A stretch of DNA of 10,859 bases, taken from the NCBI GenBank assembly GCA_017883215.1, contig JADGOA010000094.1, forward strand, positions 1-10,859. The letters are read 5' to 3'. Below, piece after piece: positions 1 through 5,493 of the stretch. The notes below the pieces were generated by a model. That model was not told the DNA's origin. It saw only the letters and a program-made list of their open reading frames with translations, and did not search any database. How positions within the stretch are numbered: position 1 is the stretch's first letter; every line of letters starts with the position of its first letter. This stretch comes from Thermoanaerobaculia bacterium. Its GTDB lineage: Bacteria > Acidobacteriota > Thermoanaerobaculia > Gp7-AA8. The translations under genes and the position numbers were made by a program.

Positions 1-68
1 CGTTTACACGGGCGCTTTGACGGGAAAGAATTATTTTCATTCAGATAACTTCTAGCGACGAGAGCCCA

Positions 69-974
69 ATGACGAGAAAACGAAGCCTGGTCGATGCGGT
101 TTCGGTTCGCCTCGCGAAGTTGCGACAGAAGTCGACCGCCAGCCCTCTGCTTCGCCTCCTCGGCGGCCGCGGCGCCGCTGCGCTGCTCCTTGGCGCCACG
201 CTCTCCCTCGGCGGAATCGCTGAAACCCTCGAGGGCGTGCATTTTCTCGTCCAGAAAAATCTCGATTCCGTCCGCGTTCTTCGTCAGAACGGCAGCCGAT
301 CCACCGTAGTCGCCGACGTCCGGGACAGCTTTGCCTCGAACTCCCTCTTCAAGCTCTCTCGCGCTCTTCCGGGGAGCCTCGTGTCGCGCCAGATCGCGCT
401 GTTCGACAGCCGCTGGGTTCCGGCAACCACTCTGGATCAGAAGCCGCGCAGCGTCTTCCACGAGGAGATGACGCGGATCAACAACGCGATTCGCGAGCAG
501 TTCTTCGCGAATGCAATTCCGTACGGGGACCTGATCCACGAGAAATCGGTCAAGTACGACGTCGATCCTGCCCTCGTCGCCGCTGTCATCGAGCAGGAGT
601 CGCGGTTCCACAGCCGGGCCCGTTCGCAGGTCGGCGCCCGCGGTCTGATGCAGCTCATGCCGCGCACCGGGCGCTGGCTCGGCGCCCGTGATCTCTACGA
701 TCCCGAGCAGAACGTCGATGCGGGCGTGAAGTACATCAAATTTCTCCAGGAGCGCTTCGACGGGGACATGAAGAAGACGATCGCTGCCTACAACGCCGGC
801 CAGGGGAACGTCGACCGCTACAACGGCGTGCCGCCGTTCGCAGAGACGCAGACGTACGTGAAGCGAGTTCTTCGCAACTACAACAAACGCAACGAGCAAC
901 TGAAGCACTACTCGAACGAGATGAAGAGTGGCGGCGCCACGCTCGACGCGGACGGCAGCCTCACGCTGCGTTGA
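69..974 (+). CDS. Membrane-anchored lytic transglycosylase (SLT domain)
   Basis: 301 aa. Predicted to cleave the beta-1,4 MurNAc-GlcNAc bond of peptidoglycan, forming 1,6-anhydro-MurNAc, on the periplasmic side. The C-terminal SLT domain (about residues 155-275) carries the family motifs in order: EQESRF with the presumed catalytic Glu177, GLMQLMP at 192-198, and AYNAGQGNV at 240-248. A hydrophobic segment at about 36-52 (GAAALLLGATLSLGGIA) follows a basic N-terminus, so it is an uncleaved anchor or signal sequence. Residues 55-150 match no domain I recognise and may be a spacer or regulatory region. The start is the ATG at 69 with a weak purine-rich GAGAG at 60-64. It stands alone and is followed by a strong terminator at 998-1032. 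It resembles Slt/MltC-type soluble-domain enzymes; I cannot assign a specific Mlt name. The family call is firm. Confidence 0.95.
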   Translation: MTRKRSLVDAVSVRLAKLRQKSTASPLLRLLGGRGAAALLLGATLSLGGIAETLEGVHFLVQKNLDSVRVLRQNGSRSTVVADVRDSFASNSLFKLSRALPGSLVSRQIALFDSRWVPATTLDQKPRSVFHEEMTRINNAIREQFFANAIPYGDLIHEKSVKYDVDPALVAAVIEQESRFHSRARSQVGARGLMQLMPRTGRWLGARDLYDPEQNVDAGVKYIKFLQERFDGDMKKTIAAYNAGQGNVDRYNGVPPFAETQTYVKRVLRNYNKRNEQLKHYSNEMKSGGATLDADGSLTLR

Positions 975-997
975 TTCGGTATGTTGCAGCAAGGTAG

Positions 998-1032
998 AGA
1001 ACCGAGGCGCGAAGCCCCGGTTCTTTTTGTTT
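998..1032 (+). terminator. Rho-independent terminator after the transglycosylase gene
   Basis: Arm 998-1008 (AGAACCGAGGC) pairs with 1014-1024 (GCCCCGGTTCT) with a single A-C mismatch and a 5-nt loop. TTTTGTTT follows immediately. It begins 24 nt after the stop codon and should end the monocistronic transcript. Confidence 0.9.
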
Positions 1033-1081
1033 ATGCCAGTCTGCCAGCGGTCACGCACCCCGCCCGCGCGCGCCTCGTGTT

Positions 1082-1110
1082 TTGACTAACTCCTCTGGTT
1101 GCGGTACTTT
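1082..1110 (+). promoter_or_regulatory. Sigma70-type promoter for the LysM gene
   Basis: TTGACT (1082-1087) is separated by exactly 17 bp from TACTTT (1105-1110). The -35 is near consensus and the -10 matches 3 of 6 positions. Transcription would start near 1117, leaving a leader of about 30 nt before the ATG at 1147. It lies just past the upstream terminator, which fits a new transcription unit. Confidence 0.5.
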
Positions 1111-1146
1111 GTCCGCGTTAACGGGCTTAAAACCTGGGAGGGGATA

Positions 1147-2298
1147 ATGGTCAGTGTGCGTCGGGTGGCTCCCGTTCTCCTGCTGGTAATCGCGATCCCA
1201 TTGTTCGCGGCAGCGCCGAAGTCTTCATCGCGTCCGCCGCGCGATCTGCATCGCGTCGGTGACCACTGGACGGCGTACAACCCGCCCGATCCTTCGACAT
1301 ACCCGCCGAACGCGAAGACTTACACCATCAAGGCTGGCGACACCCTGTGGGCGCTGGCGCAGCAGTTCTACAAGAACGCTTACCTCTGGCCGCAGCTGTG
1401 GGAAGGCAACACCTGGATCACCGACGCGCACTGGATTTATCCGGGCGATGTGCTCCTGGTCGAAGGCGAAGCGCAGTCGGCTGAGACGGGGCAGGCCTCG
1501 ACACTGAACGCCGGTGCGATCGCCGAACGCGCGACTGAGGCGACGTCCCTTCCGTCGGTCGCCGAAGCGACGACGACCTCTCCTCCGGTGGCCCTTGCCA
1601 TCGAGTCGGATCTCTATTGCTACGGATACATCGGCGCTCTGAACGAGCCGCTGCCGAACCAGCTGCAATCGTTCGAAGACGTGGAGATGCGCTACCACTT
1701 CGGCGTGAAGGAGCAGACTGATCACGCTTCCACGGGCGACCTCGTCTACATCACGGGCGGCACGTCGACCGGTCTAGTCGCCGGCGATACGTACCTGCTG
1801 GTCGAGCCGAATAACGTCGTGACGCATCCTCAGACGAAAGCCGTGATCGGCCGCGAATACACCTACGTCGGGCAGGTGAAGGTTCTGTGCGCCGAAGCGA
1901 CGAGCTCGCGCGGCCTGATCACGCAGTCGTGCCGCGAGATCAGCACCAATGCGCGGCTCAAGCCGCTGCCGCAGATTCCGATCCCCATCGCACGCGTTCC
2001 GGAACTGCCGGCGTTCTGCGACCCGGCGACCGCCAGGCTGAACGGCTACATCGTCAGCTCGCGCGGCTGGGACAACGGCCTGGGCGTCAACGATCTCGTG
2101 CAGATCGACCTCGGGCGCGACGATCAAATCAACCCGGGCGACTTCCTGACCATCTACCGCCCCAGCCCGCTCGCGGGCCAGCCGCGGCAGGTGTTGGGTG
2201 AGCTCGCGGTGCTGACCACCGAGAGTCACACCGCCACTGCTCGCATCGTGGCCATGCGCCGCATCATCGAGCTCGGCGACCGCATCGAAGCTCGCTGA
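1147..2298 (+). CDS. Secreted LysM-domain peptidoglycan-binding protein
   Basis: 383 aa from the ATG at 1147, chosen because a strong GGGAGGGG Shine-Dalgarno lies at 1137-1143 and the signal peptide starts there; the frame is open upstream to a TTG at 1099. Residues 1-23 form a Sec signal peptide (basic VRR, hydrophobic VLLLVIAIPLF, AAA cleavage site). A LysM domain lies at about 58-105 (YTIKAGDTLWALAQQFY ... IYPGDVLLV), predicted to bind GlcNAc-containing glycan. A low-complexity Ala/Thr/Glu linker covers about 108-148. The remainder seems to hold two copies of one beta-rich module (about 156-272 and 296-383), each with GYI, a DLV-(Y/Q)-I strand, (A/P)GD followed by a short strand, V(I/L)G(R/E), and a Ser/Thr-rich segment ending before a basic or GDRIE stretch. 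I do not recognise this module. No catalytic motif is seen, so a structural or scaffolding envelope role is inferred. Confidence 0.9.
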   Translation: MVSVRRVAPVLLLVIAIPLFAAAPKSSSRPPRDLHRVGDHWTAYNPPDPSTYPPNAKTYTIKAGDTLWALAQQFYKNAYLWPQLWEGNTWITDAHWIYPGDVLLVEGEAQSAETGQASTLNAGAIAERATEATSLPSVAEATTTSPPVALAIESDLYCYGYIGALNEPLPNQLQSFEDVEMRYHFGVKEQTDHASTGDLVYITGGTSTGLVAGDTYLLVEPNNVVTHPQTKAVIGREYTYVGQVKVLCAEATSSRGLITQSCREISTNARLKPLPQIPIPIARVPELPAFCDPATARLNGYIVSSRGWDNGLGVNDLVQIDLGRDDQINPGDFLTIYRPSPLAGQPRQVLGELAVLTTESHTATARIVAMRRIIELGDRIEAR

Positions 2299-2312
2299 TC
2301 GCGCGAGCGAGT

Positions 2313-2340
2313 AGCGAGTAGGGGGCTTCTCCTACTCGCT
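2313..2340 (+). repeat. Perfect 10-bp hairpin after the LysM gene
   Basis: AGCGAGTAGG (2313-2322) and CCTACTCGCT (2331-2340) are perfect inverted repeats around an 8-nt loop. The stem sequence is one inverted and one direct copy of the heptamer found in the array at 2367-2436. No T tract follows, so it is a poor intrinsic terminator, but it could protect the mRNA 3' end. Confidence 0.75.
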
Positions 2341-2366
2341 GTCCGCTACCGCTACTCTGCAGGCCT

Positions 2367-2443
2367 CGCTACGCGCTACGCGCTACGCGCTACCCGCTAC
2401 CCGCTACTCGCTACTCGCTACTCGCTACTCGCTACTCGCTGTA
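2367..2443. repeat. Tandem array of ten 7-bp repeats (CGCTACN)
   Basis: Ten contiguous heptamers at 2367-2436 read CGCTAC plus a variable seventh base, in the order G,G,G,C,C,T,T,T,T,T. An eleventh unit (CGCT at 2437-2440) decays into GTA. Looser related units lie just upstream (2344-2356). The array ends about 20 bp before the tRNA, abutting its probable -10 element. Heptamers of this type recur dispersed in the intergenic DNA of many bacteria; that is from memory and not checked. Confidence 0.95.
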
Positions 2444-2446
2444 GTG

Positions 2447-2452
2447 TAGAAT
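2447..2452 (+). promoter_or_regulatory. Probable -10 element of the tRNA promoter
   Basis: TAGAAT matches TATAAT at 5 of 6 positions and sits 9 bp before the tRNA 5' end. No recognisable -35 exists at the expected distance; that position falls inside the heptamer array. Confidence 0.45.
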
Positions 2453-2461
2453 CACGCGTCC

Positions 2462-2537
2462 GGGTCCATAGCTCAGCGGTTAGAGCTACCGGCTCATAAC
2501 CGGCAGGTCCCAGGTTCGAATCCTGGTGGACCCACCA
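2462..2537 (+). tRNA. tRNA with CAU anticodon (elongator Met, or tRNA-Ile2)
   Basis: 76 nt including an encoded CCA. The acceptor stem GGGTCCA/TGGACCC is perfect. The D arm AGCTCAGCGGTTAGAGC is canonical, the anticodon loop is CTCATAA with CAT at 2495-2497, and the T arm CCAGG-TTCGAAT-CCTGG is perfect. The first anticodon-stem pair (A27, C43) is mismatched. It is not the initiator: the 1-72 pair is G-C, and the three G-C pairs at the base of the anticodon stem are absent. CAU tRNAs can be Met or, after TilS lysidinylation of C34, Ile2. The 76-nt length and D loop resemble E. coli tRNA-Ile2 as much as elongator Met, so the isotype is left open. Confidence 0.96.
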
Positions 2538-2601
2538 AGGCAAGATGATCATAGATACCGTTCGAAACTGTCCCAAGCGTTCTGCAGATCATCCGATCTA
2601 C

Positions 2602-2630
2602 AAAGGCGTTCCGACCAAGGAACGCCTTTT
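2602..2630 (+). terminator. Hairpin between the tRNA and the zinc-ribbon gene
   Basis: AAAGGCGTTCC (2602-2612) and GGAACGCCTTT (2619-2629) form a perfect 11-bp stem with a 6-nt loop, ending in TTTT. The pyrimidine-rich CTGTCTCT after it is only a weak U tract. The ribosome binding site of the next gene starts 9 nt downstream, so this could terminate the tRNA transcript fully, or partially as an attenuator for the operon. Confidence 0.65.
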
Positions 2631-2648
2631 CTGTCTCTGGAGGATTCG

Positions 2649-3359
2649 TTGAGTACTGATGTAGACAAGCTATGGGACCTTCAGCAGGTGGTTTCACAGC
2701 TCTCTGACCGTGAAGAGCAACTGAACATCAAGCCGGATTCGTTCGCCGCCGTGGACCGCGAGTTCCAGAACGCGAACGAAGAAATGCAGGAGCTCGAACA
2801 GTCGCTCGAGCAGATCTCGAAGGAGAGGCGCAGCGTCGACGGCGAGCTTCAGGACCAGCAGGAACTGCTCAAGAAATACCAGGGCCAGTTGATGCAGGTG
2901 AAAAACCAGCAGCAGTACGCGGCGGCGTGGAAGGAGATCGATTCCACGCGGAAGCACGTAAAGGAGCTGGAAGACTCGGTTCTGAAGAGCATGGCCGAAG
3001 CCGATGCCGTGCAGAAACAGCTCGACGAGCGGCGCGGCGGCTTCGACGATCTCAAGGCGCGCTACGACGCCGCTCACGCCGAATGGCAGTCCTCTCTCGG
3101 CGAGCTGCGCAGCGAGATCGAACAGCTCCGGAAGAAGCAGGAACAGATCGAGAGCGGTTTGCCGTCGAATCTGCTGCGCGAGTTTCGGCGCGTGGCGCGG
3201 CAGCGCCACGGCGTCGCGATCGTGGAGACCACGGGCGATACCTGCACCGGTTGCCGCACGCGAATCCGTCCGGCGCTGGCCCAGCAGCTCAAGCGCGGCG
3301 AGTTCGTGACGTGCGAAGGTTGCAGCCGGATTCTCTATCTGGAGAGATCCGCATCCTGA
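2649..3359 (+). CDS. Coiled-coil protein with C-terminal C4 zinc ribbon (CT398/HP0958-like)
   Basis: 236 aa from the TTG at 2649, set by the GGAGG at 2639-2643 with 5-nt spacing; the frame is open further upstream but runs through the tRNA, and no ATG or GTG fits. Residues about 8-180 are nearly all charged heptad-rich helix, predicted to form a long antiparallel coiled-coil hairpin. Residues 196-236 hold the zinc ribbon with CxxC pairs at C199/C202 and C222/C225. This arrangement is typical of the zf-RING_7/CT398 family. HP0958 (FlgZ) of Helicobacter acts in RpoN stability and flagellar mRNA handling, but the role of most members is unknown. The stop overlaps the start region of the RNase HI gene, and zinc ribbon-RNase H pairs are a recurrent neighbourhood, for example in mycobacteria. 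A nucleic-acid-binding adaptor role is inferred. Confidence 0.9.
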   Translation: MSTDVDKLWDLQQVVSQLSDREEQLNIKPDSFAAVDREFQNANEEMQELEQSLEQISKERRSVDGELQDQQELLKKYQGQLMQVKNQQQYAAAWKEIDSTRKHVKELEDSVLKSMAEADAVQKQLDERRGGFDDLKARYDAAHAEWQSSLGELRSEIEQLRKKQEQIESGLPSNLLREFRRVARQRHGVAIVETTGDTCTGCRTRIRPALAQQLKRGEFVTCEGCSRILYLERSAS

Positions 3360-3793
3360 GAGTCACCGCGTATGTGGACGGCGCGTCGCGGGGCAACCCC
3401 GGTCCGTCTGGCTACGGAGTCTTCATGACCACAGATGCCGGAGAGATCATCGAGATCAGCGGCTATCTCGGCACGACCACGAACAATGTGGCCGAGTACT
3501 CCGGTCTGCTCGAAGCTCTGAGCGTGGCCAGGAACGAAGGTGCCACCGAGGTGGAGATCGTGGCCGACTCCGAGCTCATGGTGAAGCAGATGCTCGGCCA
3601 GTATCGCGTCAGGCATCCCAACCTCGTTCCGCTGTTCGAGCGGGCGCGCTCGATCGCGCGGCAGTTCAGGAAATTCTCGATCCGCCACACCCTGCGCGCC
3701 GGCAACAAGGACGCCGACCGGCTGGCGAACCTGGCCGTCGATCGCGCCGATGGGCGGGCGATGGAGAGGCACTCCGCCGATGCTCAGCGCTGA
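3356..3793 (+). CDS. rnhA: Ribonuclease HI
   Basis: About 145 aa. Hydrolyses the RNA strand of RNA:DNA hybrids (R-loops, primers) with two metal ions. Counting from CTG 3356, all four catalytic carboxylates are visible: D8 (AYVDGASRGNPG), E47 (TNNVAEYSGLLEAL), D71 (IVADSELMVKQM) and D121 (AGNKDADRLAN). It is the compact type, lacking the basic protrusion of E. coli RNase HI. The start is uncertain. The first strand (LRVTAYVDG) must be included, yet no ATG, GTG or TTG lies close before it. CTG 3356 overlaps the upstream TGA and has GGAGAG at 3341-3346 with 9-nt spacing. In-frame alternatives are TTG 3320 (inside the upstream gene) and GTG 3374 (cuts strand 1). The stop overlaps yggS by 14 bp, indicating translational coupling. 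Confidence 0.9.
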   Translation: MRVTAYVDGASRGNPGPSGYGVFMTTDAGEIIEISGYLGTTTNNVAEYSGLLEALSVARNEGATEVEIVADSELMVKQMLGQYRVRHPNLVPLFERARSIARQFRKFSIRHTLRAGNKDADRLANLAVDRADGRAMERHSADAQR

Positions 3794-4451
3794 CGAGATT
3801 CGCGCAAATTACGCGGCGGTGCTGGCACGCATCGACGCGGCCTGCCGGCGCGCCGGACGAGACAGCGCGGACGTCACTCTGGTGACGGTCACGAAGACCT
3901 TCCCTGCTGCGGCCGTGGAAGCAGCGATCGCCGCGGGGGCCACGGACGTGGGCGAGAATCGCGTGCAGGAAGGGCGGGACAAAAAGCCTCTCGTGAGCGG
4001 CTCGGCGCGCTGGCACCTCATCGGCCACCTGCAGACGAACAAGGCCAGGGACGCCGTACGCCTGTTCGACGTCATCCACAGCGTGGACTCGCTCGATCTC
4101 GCGCAGAAGCTCGCCAGAGCCGCGGAAAAGGAACAGAAGCGGCAGCAGGTTCTACTGGAAGTGAATATCGGCATGGAGCCGCAGAAGAGTGGCGTGCATC
4201 CCGACCAGGTGCAGGCGCTGGTGAGTGAGATCCGCTCGATCGAAGCTCTCGGCCTTCGCGGCCTCATGGCCATACCACCGCAGGGAGAGCCGGAGGAAAC
4301 GCGACGCTGGTTCCGCGCCTTGCGCCAGTTGCGCGACCAGGCAGGATTGGAGCAGCTGTCGATGGGAATGACCGACGATTTCGAAGTGGCCATTGAAGAA
4401 GGAGCGACGATCGTCCGCGTGGGACGGGCGATCTTCGGCGCGCGAGGATGA
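3780..4451 (+). CDS. yggS: YggS-family PLP-binding homeostasis protein
   Basis: 223 aa, the normal length for the YggS/PLPBP (PROSC) family, a single-domain TIM barrel that binds pyridoxal phosphate and buffers its cellular pool; no enzymatic reaction is established. The PLP lysine is K39 in LVTVTKTFP. Other family signatures are GENRVQE (58-64), WHLIGHLQTNKAR (78-90), and the phosphate-binding C-terminal LSMGMTDDFEVAIEEGAT followed by VRVGRAIFG. The start is ATG 3780, with GGAGAGG at 3763-3769 and 10-nt spacing; the frame is open to 3750 but without support there. It overlaps the RNase HI stop and runs directly into yggT (shared ATGA at 4448-4451). Loss in E. coli perturbs amino-acid and vitamin B6 balance; here it sits in the usual yggS-yggT order. 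Confidence 0.95.
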   Translation: MLSADEIRANYAAVLARIDAACRRAGRDSADVTLVTVTKTFPAAAVEAAIAAGATDVGENRVQEGRDKKPLVSGSARWHLIGHLQTNKARDAVRLFDVIHSVDSLDLAQKLARAAEKEQKRQQVLLEVNIGMEPQKSGVHPDQVQALVSEIRSIEALGLRGLMAIPPQGEPEETRRWFRALRQLRDQAGLEQLSMGMTDDFEVAIEEGATIVRVGRAIFGARG

Positions 4452-4453
4452 GA

Positions 4454-4807
4454 ATGGCCGCCGAGATCGTGATCCCCATCCTCGATGTCCTCGTGCTCGT
4501 TCTTCGCGTCATCAACTGGGTCGTGCTCTTCTGGGTCGTGTTGTCGTGGGCTGCGTTCATCGCCTCTCAGACATCTTTTCGCTGGCGATATCGGTCGGCG
4601 TACAACATTCTCAACCAGCTGAATGACATCTTCTCGAGGATGGCCCATCCGTTCCTCAAGCCGTTCCGGCGGTTTCTGAGGCGTTTTGACACCGCCGGCA
4701 TCGACTGGTCGCCCATGTTGCTCTGGCTGACCATTCTCCTGCTCCAGGCGCTCGTGGCCGGAATTGAGCGCGCAATCTTGCGCGCCAGCGTGCCAGGGAT
4801 GCTTTGA
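4454..4807 (+). CDS. yggT: YggT-family integral membrane protein
   Basis: 117 aa from the ATG at 4454; an upstream in-frame ATG at 4448 overlaps the yggS stop. GCGAGG at 4442-4447 gives 6-nt spacing to 4454 but none to 4448, so 4454 is preferred. It has one YGGT unit: an N-terminal hydrophobic stretch (IVIPILDVLVLVLRVINWVV, continuing to about residue 38), then the cytoplasmic family motif MAHPFLKPFRRFLRR ... GIDWSPMLLWL, and a second transmembrane helix (about 85-105). Two-unit versions occur in enterobacteria; this single-unit form is common elsewhere. Function is poorly defined; E. coli YggT is linked to osmotic or potassium stress, and yggT next to divIVA suggests an envelope or division role. 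Confidence 0.92.
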   Translation: MAAEIVIPILDVLVLVLRVINWVVLFWVVLSWAAFIASQTSFRWRYRSAYNILNQLNDIFSRMAHPFLKPFRRFLRRFDTAGIDWSPMLLWLTILLLQALVAGIERAILRASVPGML

Positions 4808-4813
4808 CCGTCC

Positions 4814-4819
4814 TATACT
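4814..4819 (+). promoter_or_regulatory. Possible -10 element before divIVA
   Basis: TATACT matches TATAAT at 5 of 6 positions and lies 34 bp before the divIVA ATG. No good -35 is seen 17 bp upstream. The nearby TTGACC (4804-4809) is too close to serve this -10. It may allow divIVA expression independent of the operon. Confidence 0.3.
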
Positions 4820-4847
4820 CTTCCGGTGAAGTGTTGGGAGGGTGATG

Positions 4848-5348
4848 ATGCAAAGCCTCACGCCGCTGGAGATTCAGAAGCAGACGTTCTCGACCGGGCT
4901 CCGGGGTTACAACCCCGACGAAGTCCGCGGCTATCTCAGCCTGATCGCCGAAGAGATTGAACGCCTGGTCAGAGAAGTCGACCGGCTGGAGCGCGAGAAC
5001 GCGCACATTCGCGAAGACCTCGACGACCATTCCCAGCGCGAGCGCATTCTCAAGGACACGCTGCTCTCTGCGCAGAAGGTGTCCGAGGACGTCAAGGCGA
5101 ACGCGCGCAAGGAAGCGGAGCTGATCGTGAAGGACGCGGAACTGCTTGCCGACCGCGTGGTGGGCCAGGCCATGACTCGCGTGGCCGACATCGAGCGGGC
5201 CATCCAGGACCTGAAGATCGAGCGCACCGGCCTGCGCAACAAACTGCAGCTGACGCTCCAGACCGTCCAGCAGATGGTCGCTCTCGACGCCGATCAGGAA
5301 GCGACCGACGAGCCGATCACGGCGATGTTCCGCAAACGGATCGAGTAG
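4848..5348 (+). CDS. divIVA: DivIVA-domain protein
   Basis: 166 aa. The start is ATG 4848, 5 nt after GGGAGGG (4836-4842); ATG 4845 and GTG 4842 are also in frame but too close to the ribosome binding site. The N-terminal DivIVA signature is clear (LTPLEIQKQTFSTGLRGY, then NPDEVRGYL). Residues about 30-145 are continuous charged coiled coil and the C-terminus (DEPITAMFRKRIE) is short. DivIVA proteins bind negatively curved membrane and recruit polar, division or wall-synthesis partners. At the lipid-binding loop the Phe17-Arg18 of the B. subtilis protein appears as Leu18-Arg19 here, so hydrophobic insertion may be conserved. It is the last gene of the cluster, 40 bp after yggT, and a terminator-like hairpin follows. 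I cannot tell whether it acts in division or polar growth. Confidence 0.92.
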   Translation: MQSLTPLEIQKQTFSTGLRGYNPDEVRGYLSLIAEEIERLVREVDRLERENAHIREDLDDHSQRERILKDTLLSAQKVSEDVKANARKEAELIVKDAELLADRVVGQAMTRVADIERAIQDLKIERTGLRNKLQLTLQTVQQMVALDADQEATDEPITAMFRKRIE

Positions 5349-5358
5349 GCCATCCACT

Positions 5359-5471
5359 GGACTGCGGGCATCCTGCCCGCCTGCGACCGGGCATCCTGCC
5401 CGGTCGTTTTGCTTTGACTTGAGTCGTCGGGCTGGAAGCCCGCCGACAGGCGGGCAGGATGCCCGCAGTCC
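5359..5471. repeat. Palindrome array A: four nested hairpins with 25-bp inverted ends
   Basis: The ends 5359-5383 and 5447-5471 are perfect 25-bp inverted repeats. Inside and including them are four hairpins. H1 is 5364-5380 (GCGGGCA-TCC-TGCCCGC). H2 is 5384-5406 (10-bp stem, TCC loop). H3 is 5423-5447 (10-bp stem with one G-T pair, TGGAA loop). H4 is 5450-5466 (GCGGGCA-GGA-TGCCCGC), the mirror of H1. It fills the space between divIVA and hutI, ending 22 bp before the hutI ATG. It resembles paired REP/BIME-type elements in layout. No target-site duplication is seen at the edges. Confidence 0.95.
5384..5410 (+). terminator. Terminator-like hairpin after divIVA
   Basis: CGACCGGGCA (5384-5393) pairs perfectly with TGCCCGGTCG (5397-5406) around a TCC loop, followed by TTTTGCTTT. 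It is 35 nt past the divIVA stop and is the second hairpin of palindrome array A, so the array appears to supply the operon terminator. Confidence 0.7.
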
Positions 5472-5493
5472 GTGCAATACACTACCTGCCAGC

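Noticed and set aside
17..50. Promoter for the transglycosylase gene (TTGACG at 17-22 with GATAAC at 44-49)
   Set aside because: The spacer would be 21 bp and no better -10 is found, so the call is too weak to list as a feature.
2367..2436. CRISPR array
   Set aside because: The units are 7 bp and contiguous, without 25-45 bp unique spacers, and no cas genes are present.
2462..2537. Initiator tRNA-fMet
   Set aside because: The first acceptor pair is G-C rather than mismatched, and the three consecutive G-C pairs of the initiator anticodon stem are absent.
3809..4861. A 350-residue minus-strand open frame opposite yggS and yggT
   Set aside because: It is antisense to genes with clear family motifs and has no motif of its own.
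5419..5493. N-terminal extension of hutI starting at 5419
   Set aside because: The 25 extra residues are translated from palindrome array A; the imidazolonepropionase homology begins at ATG 5494.
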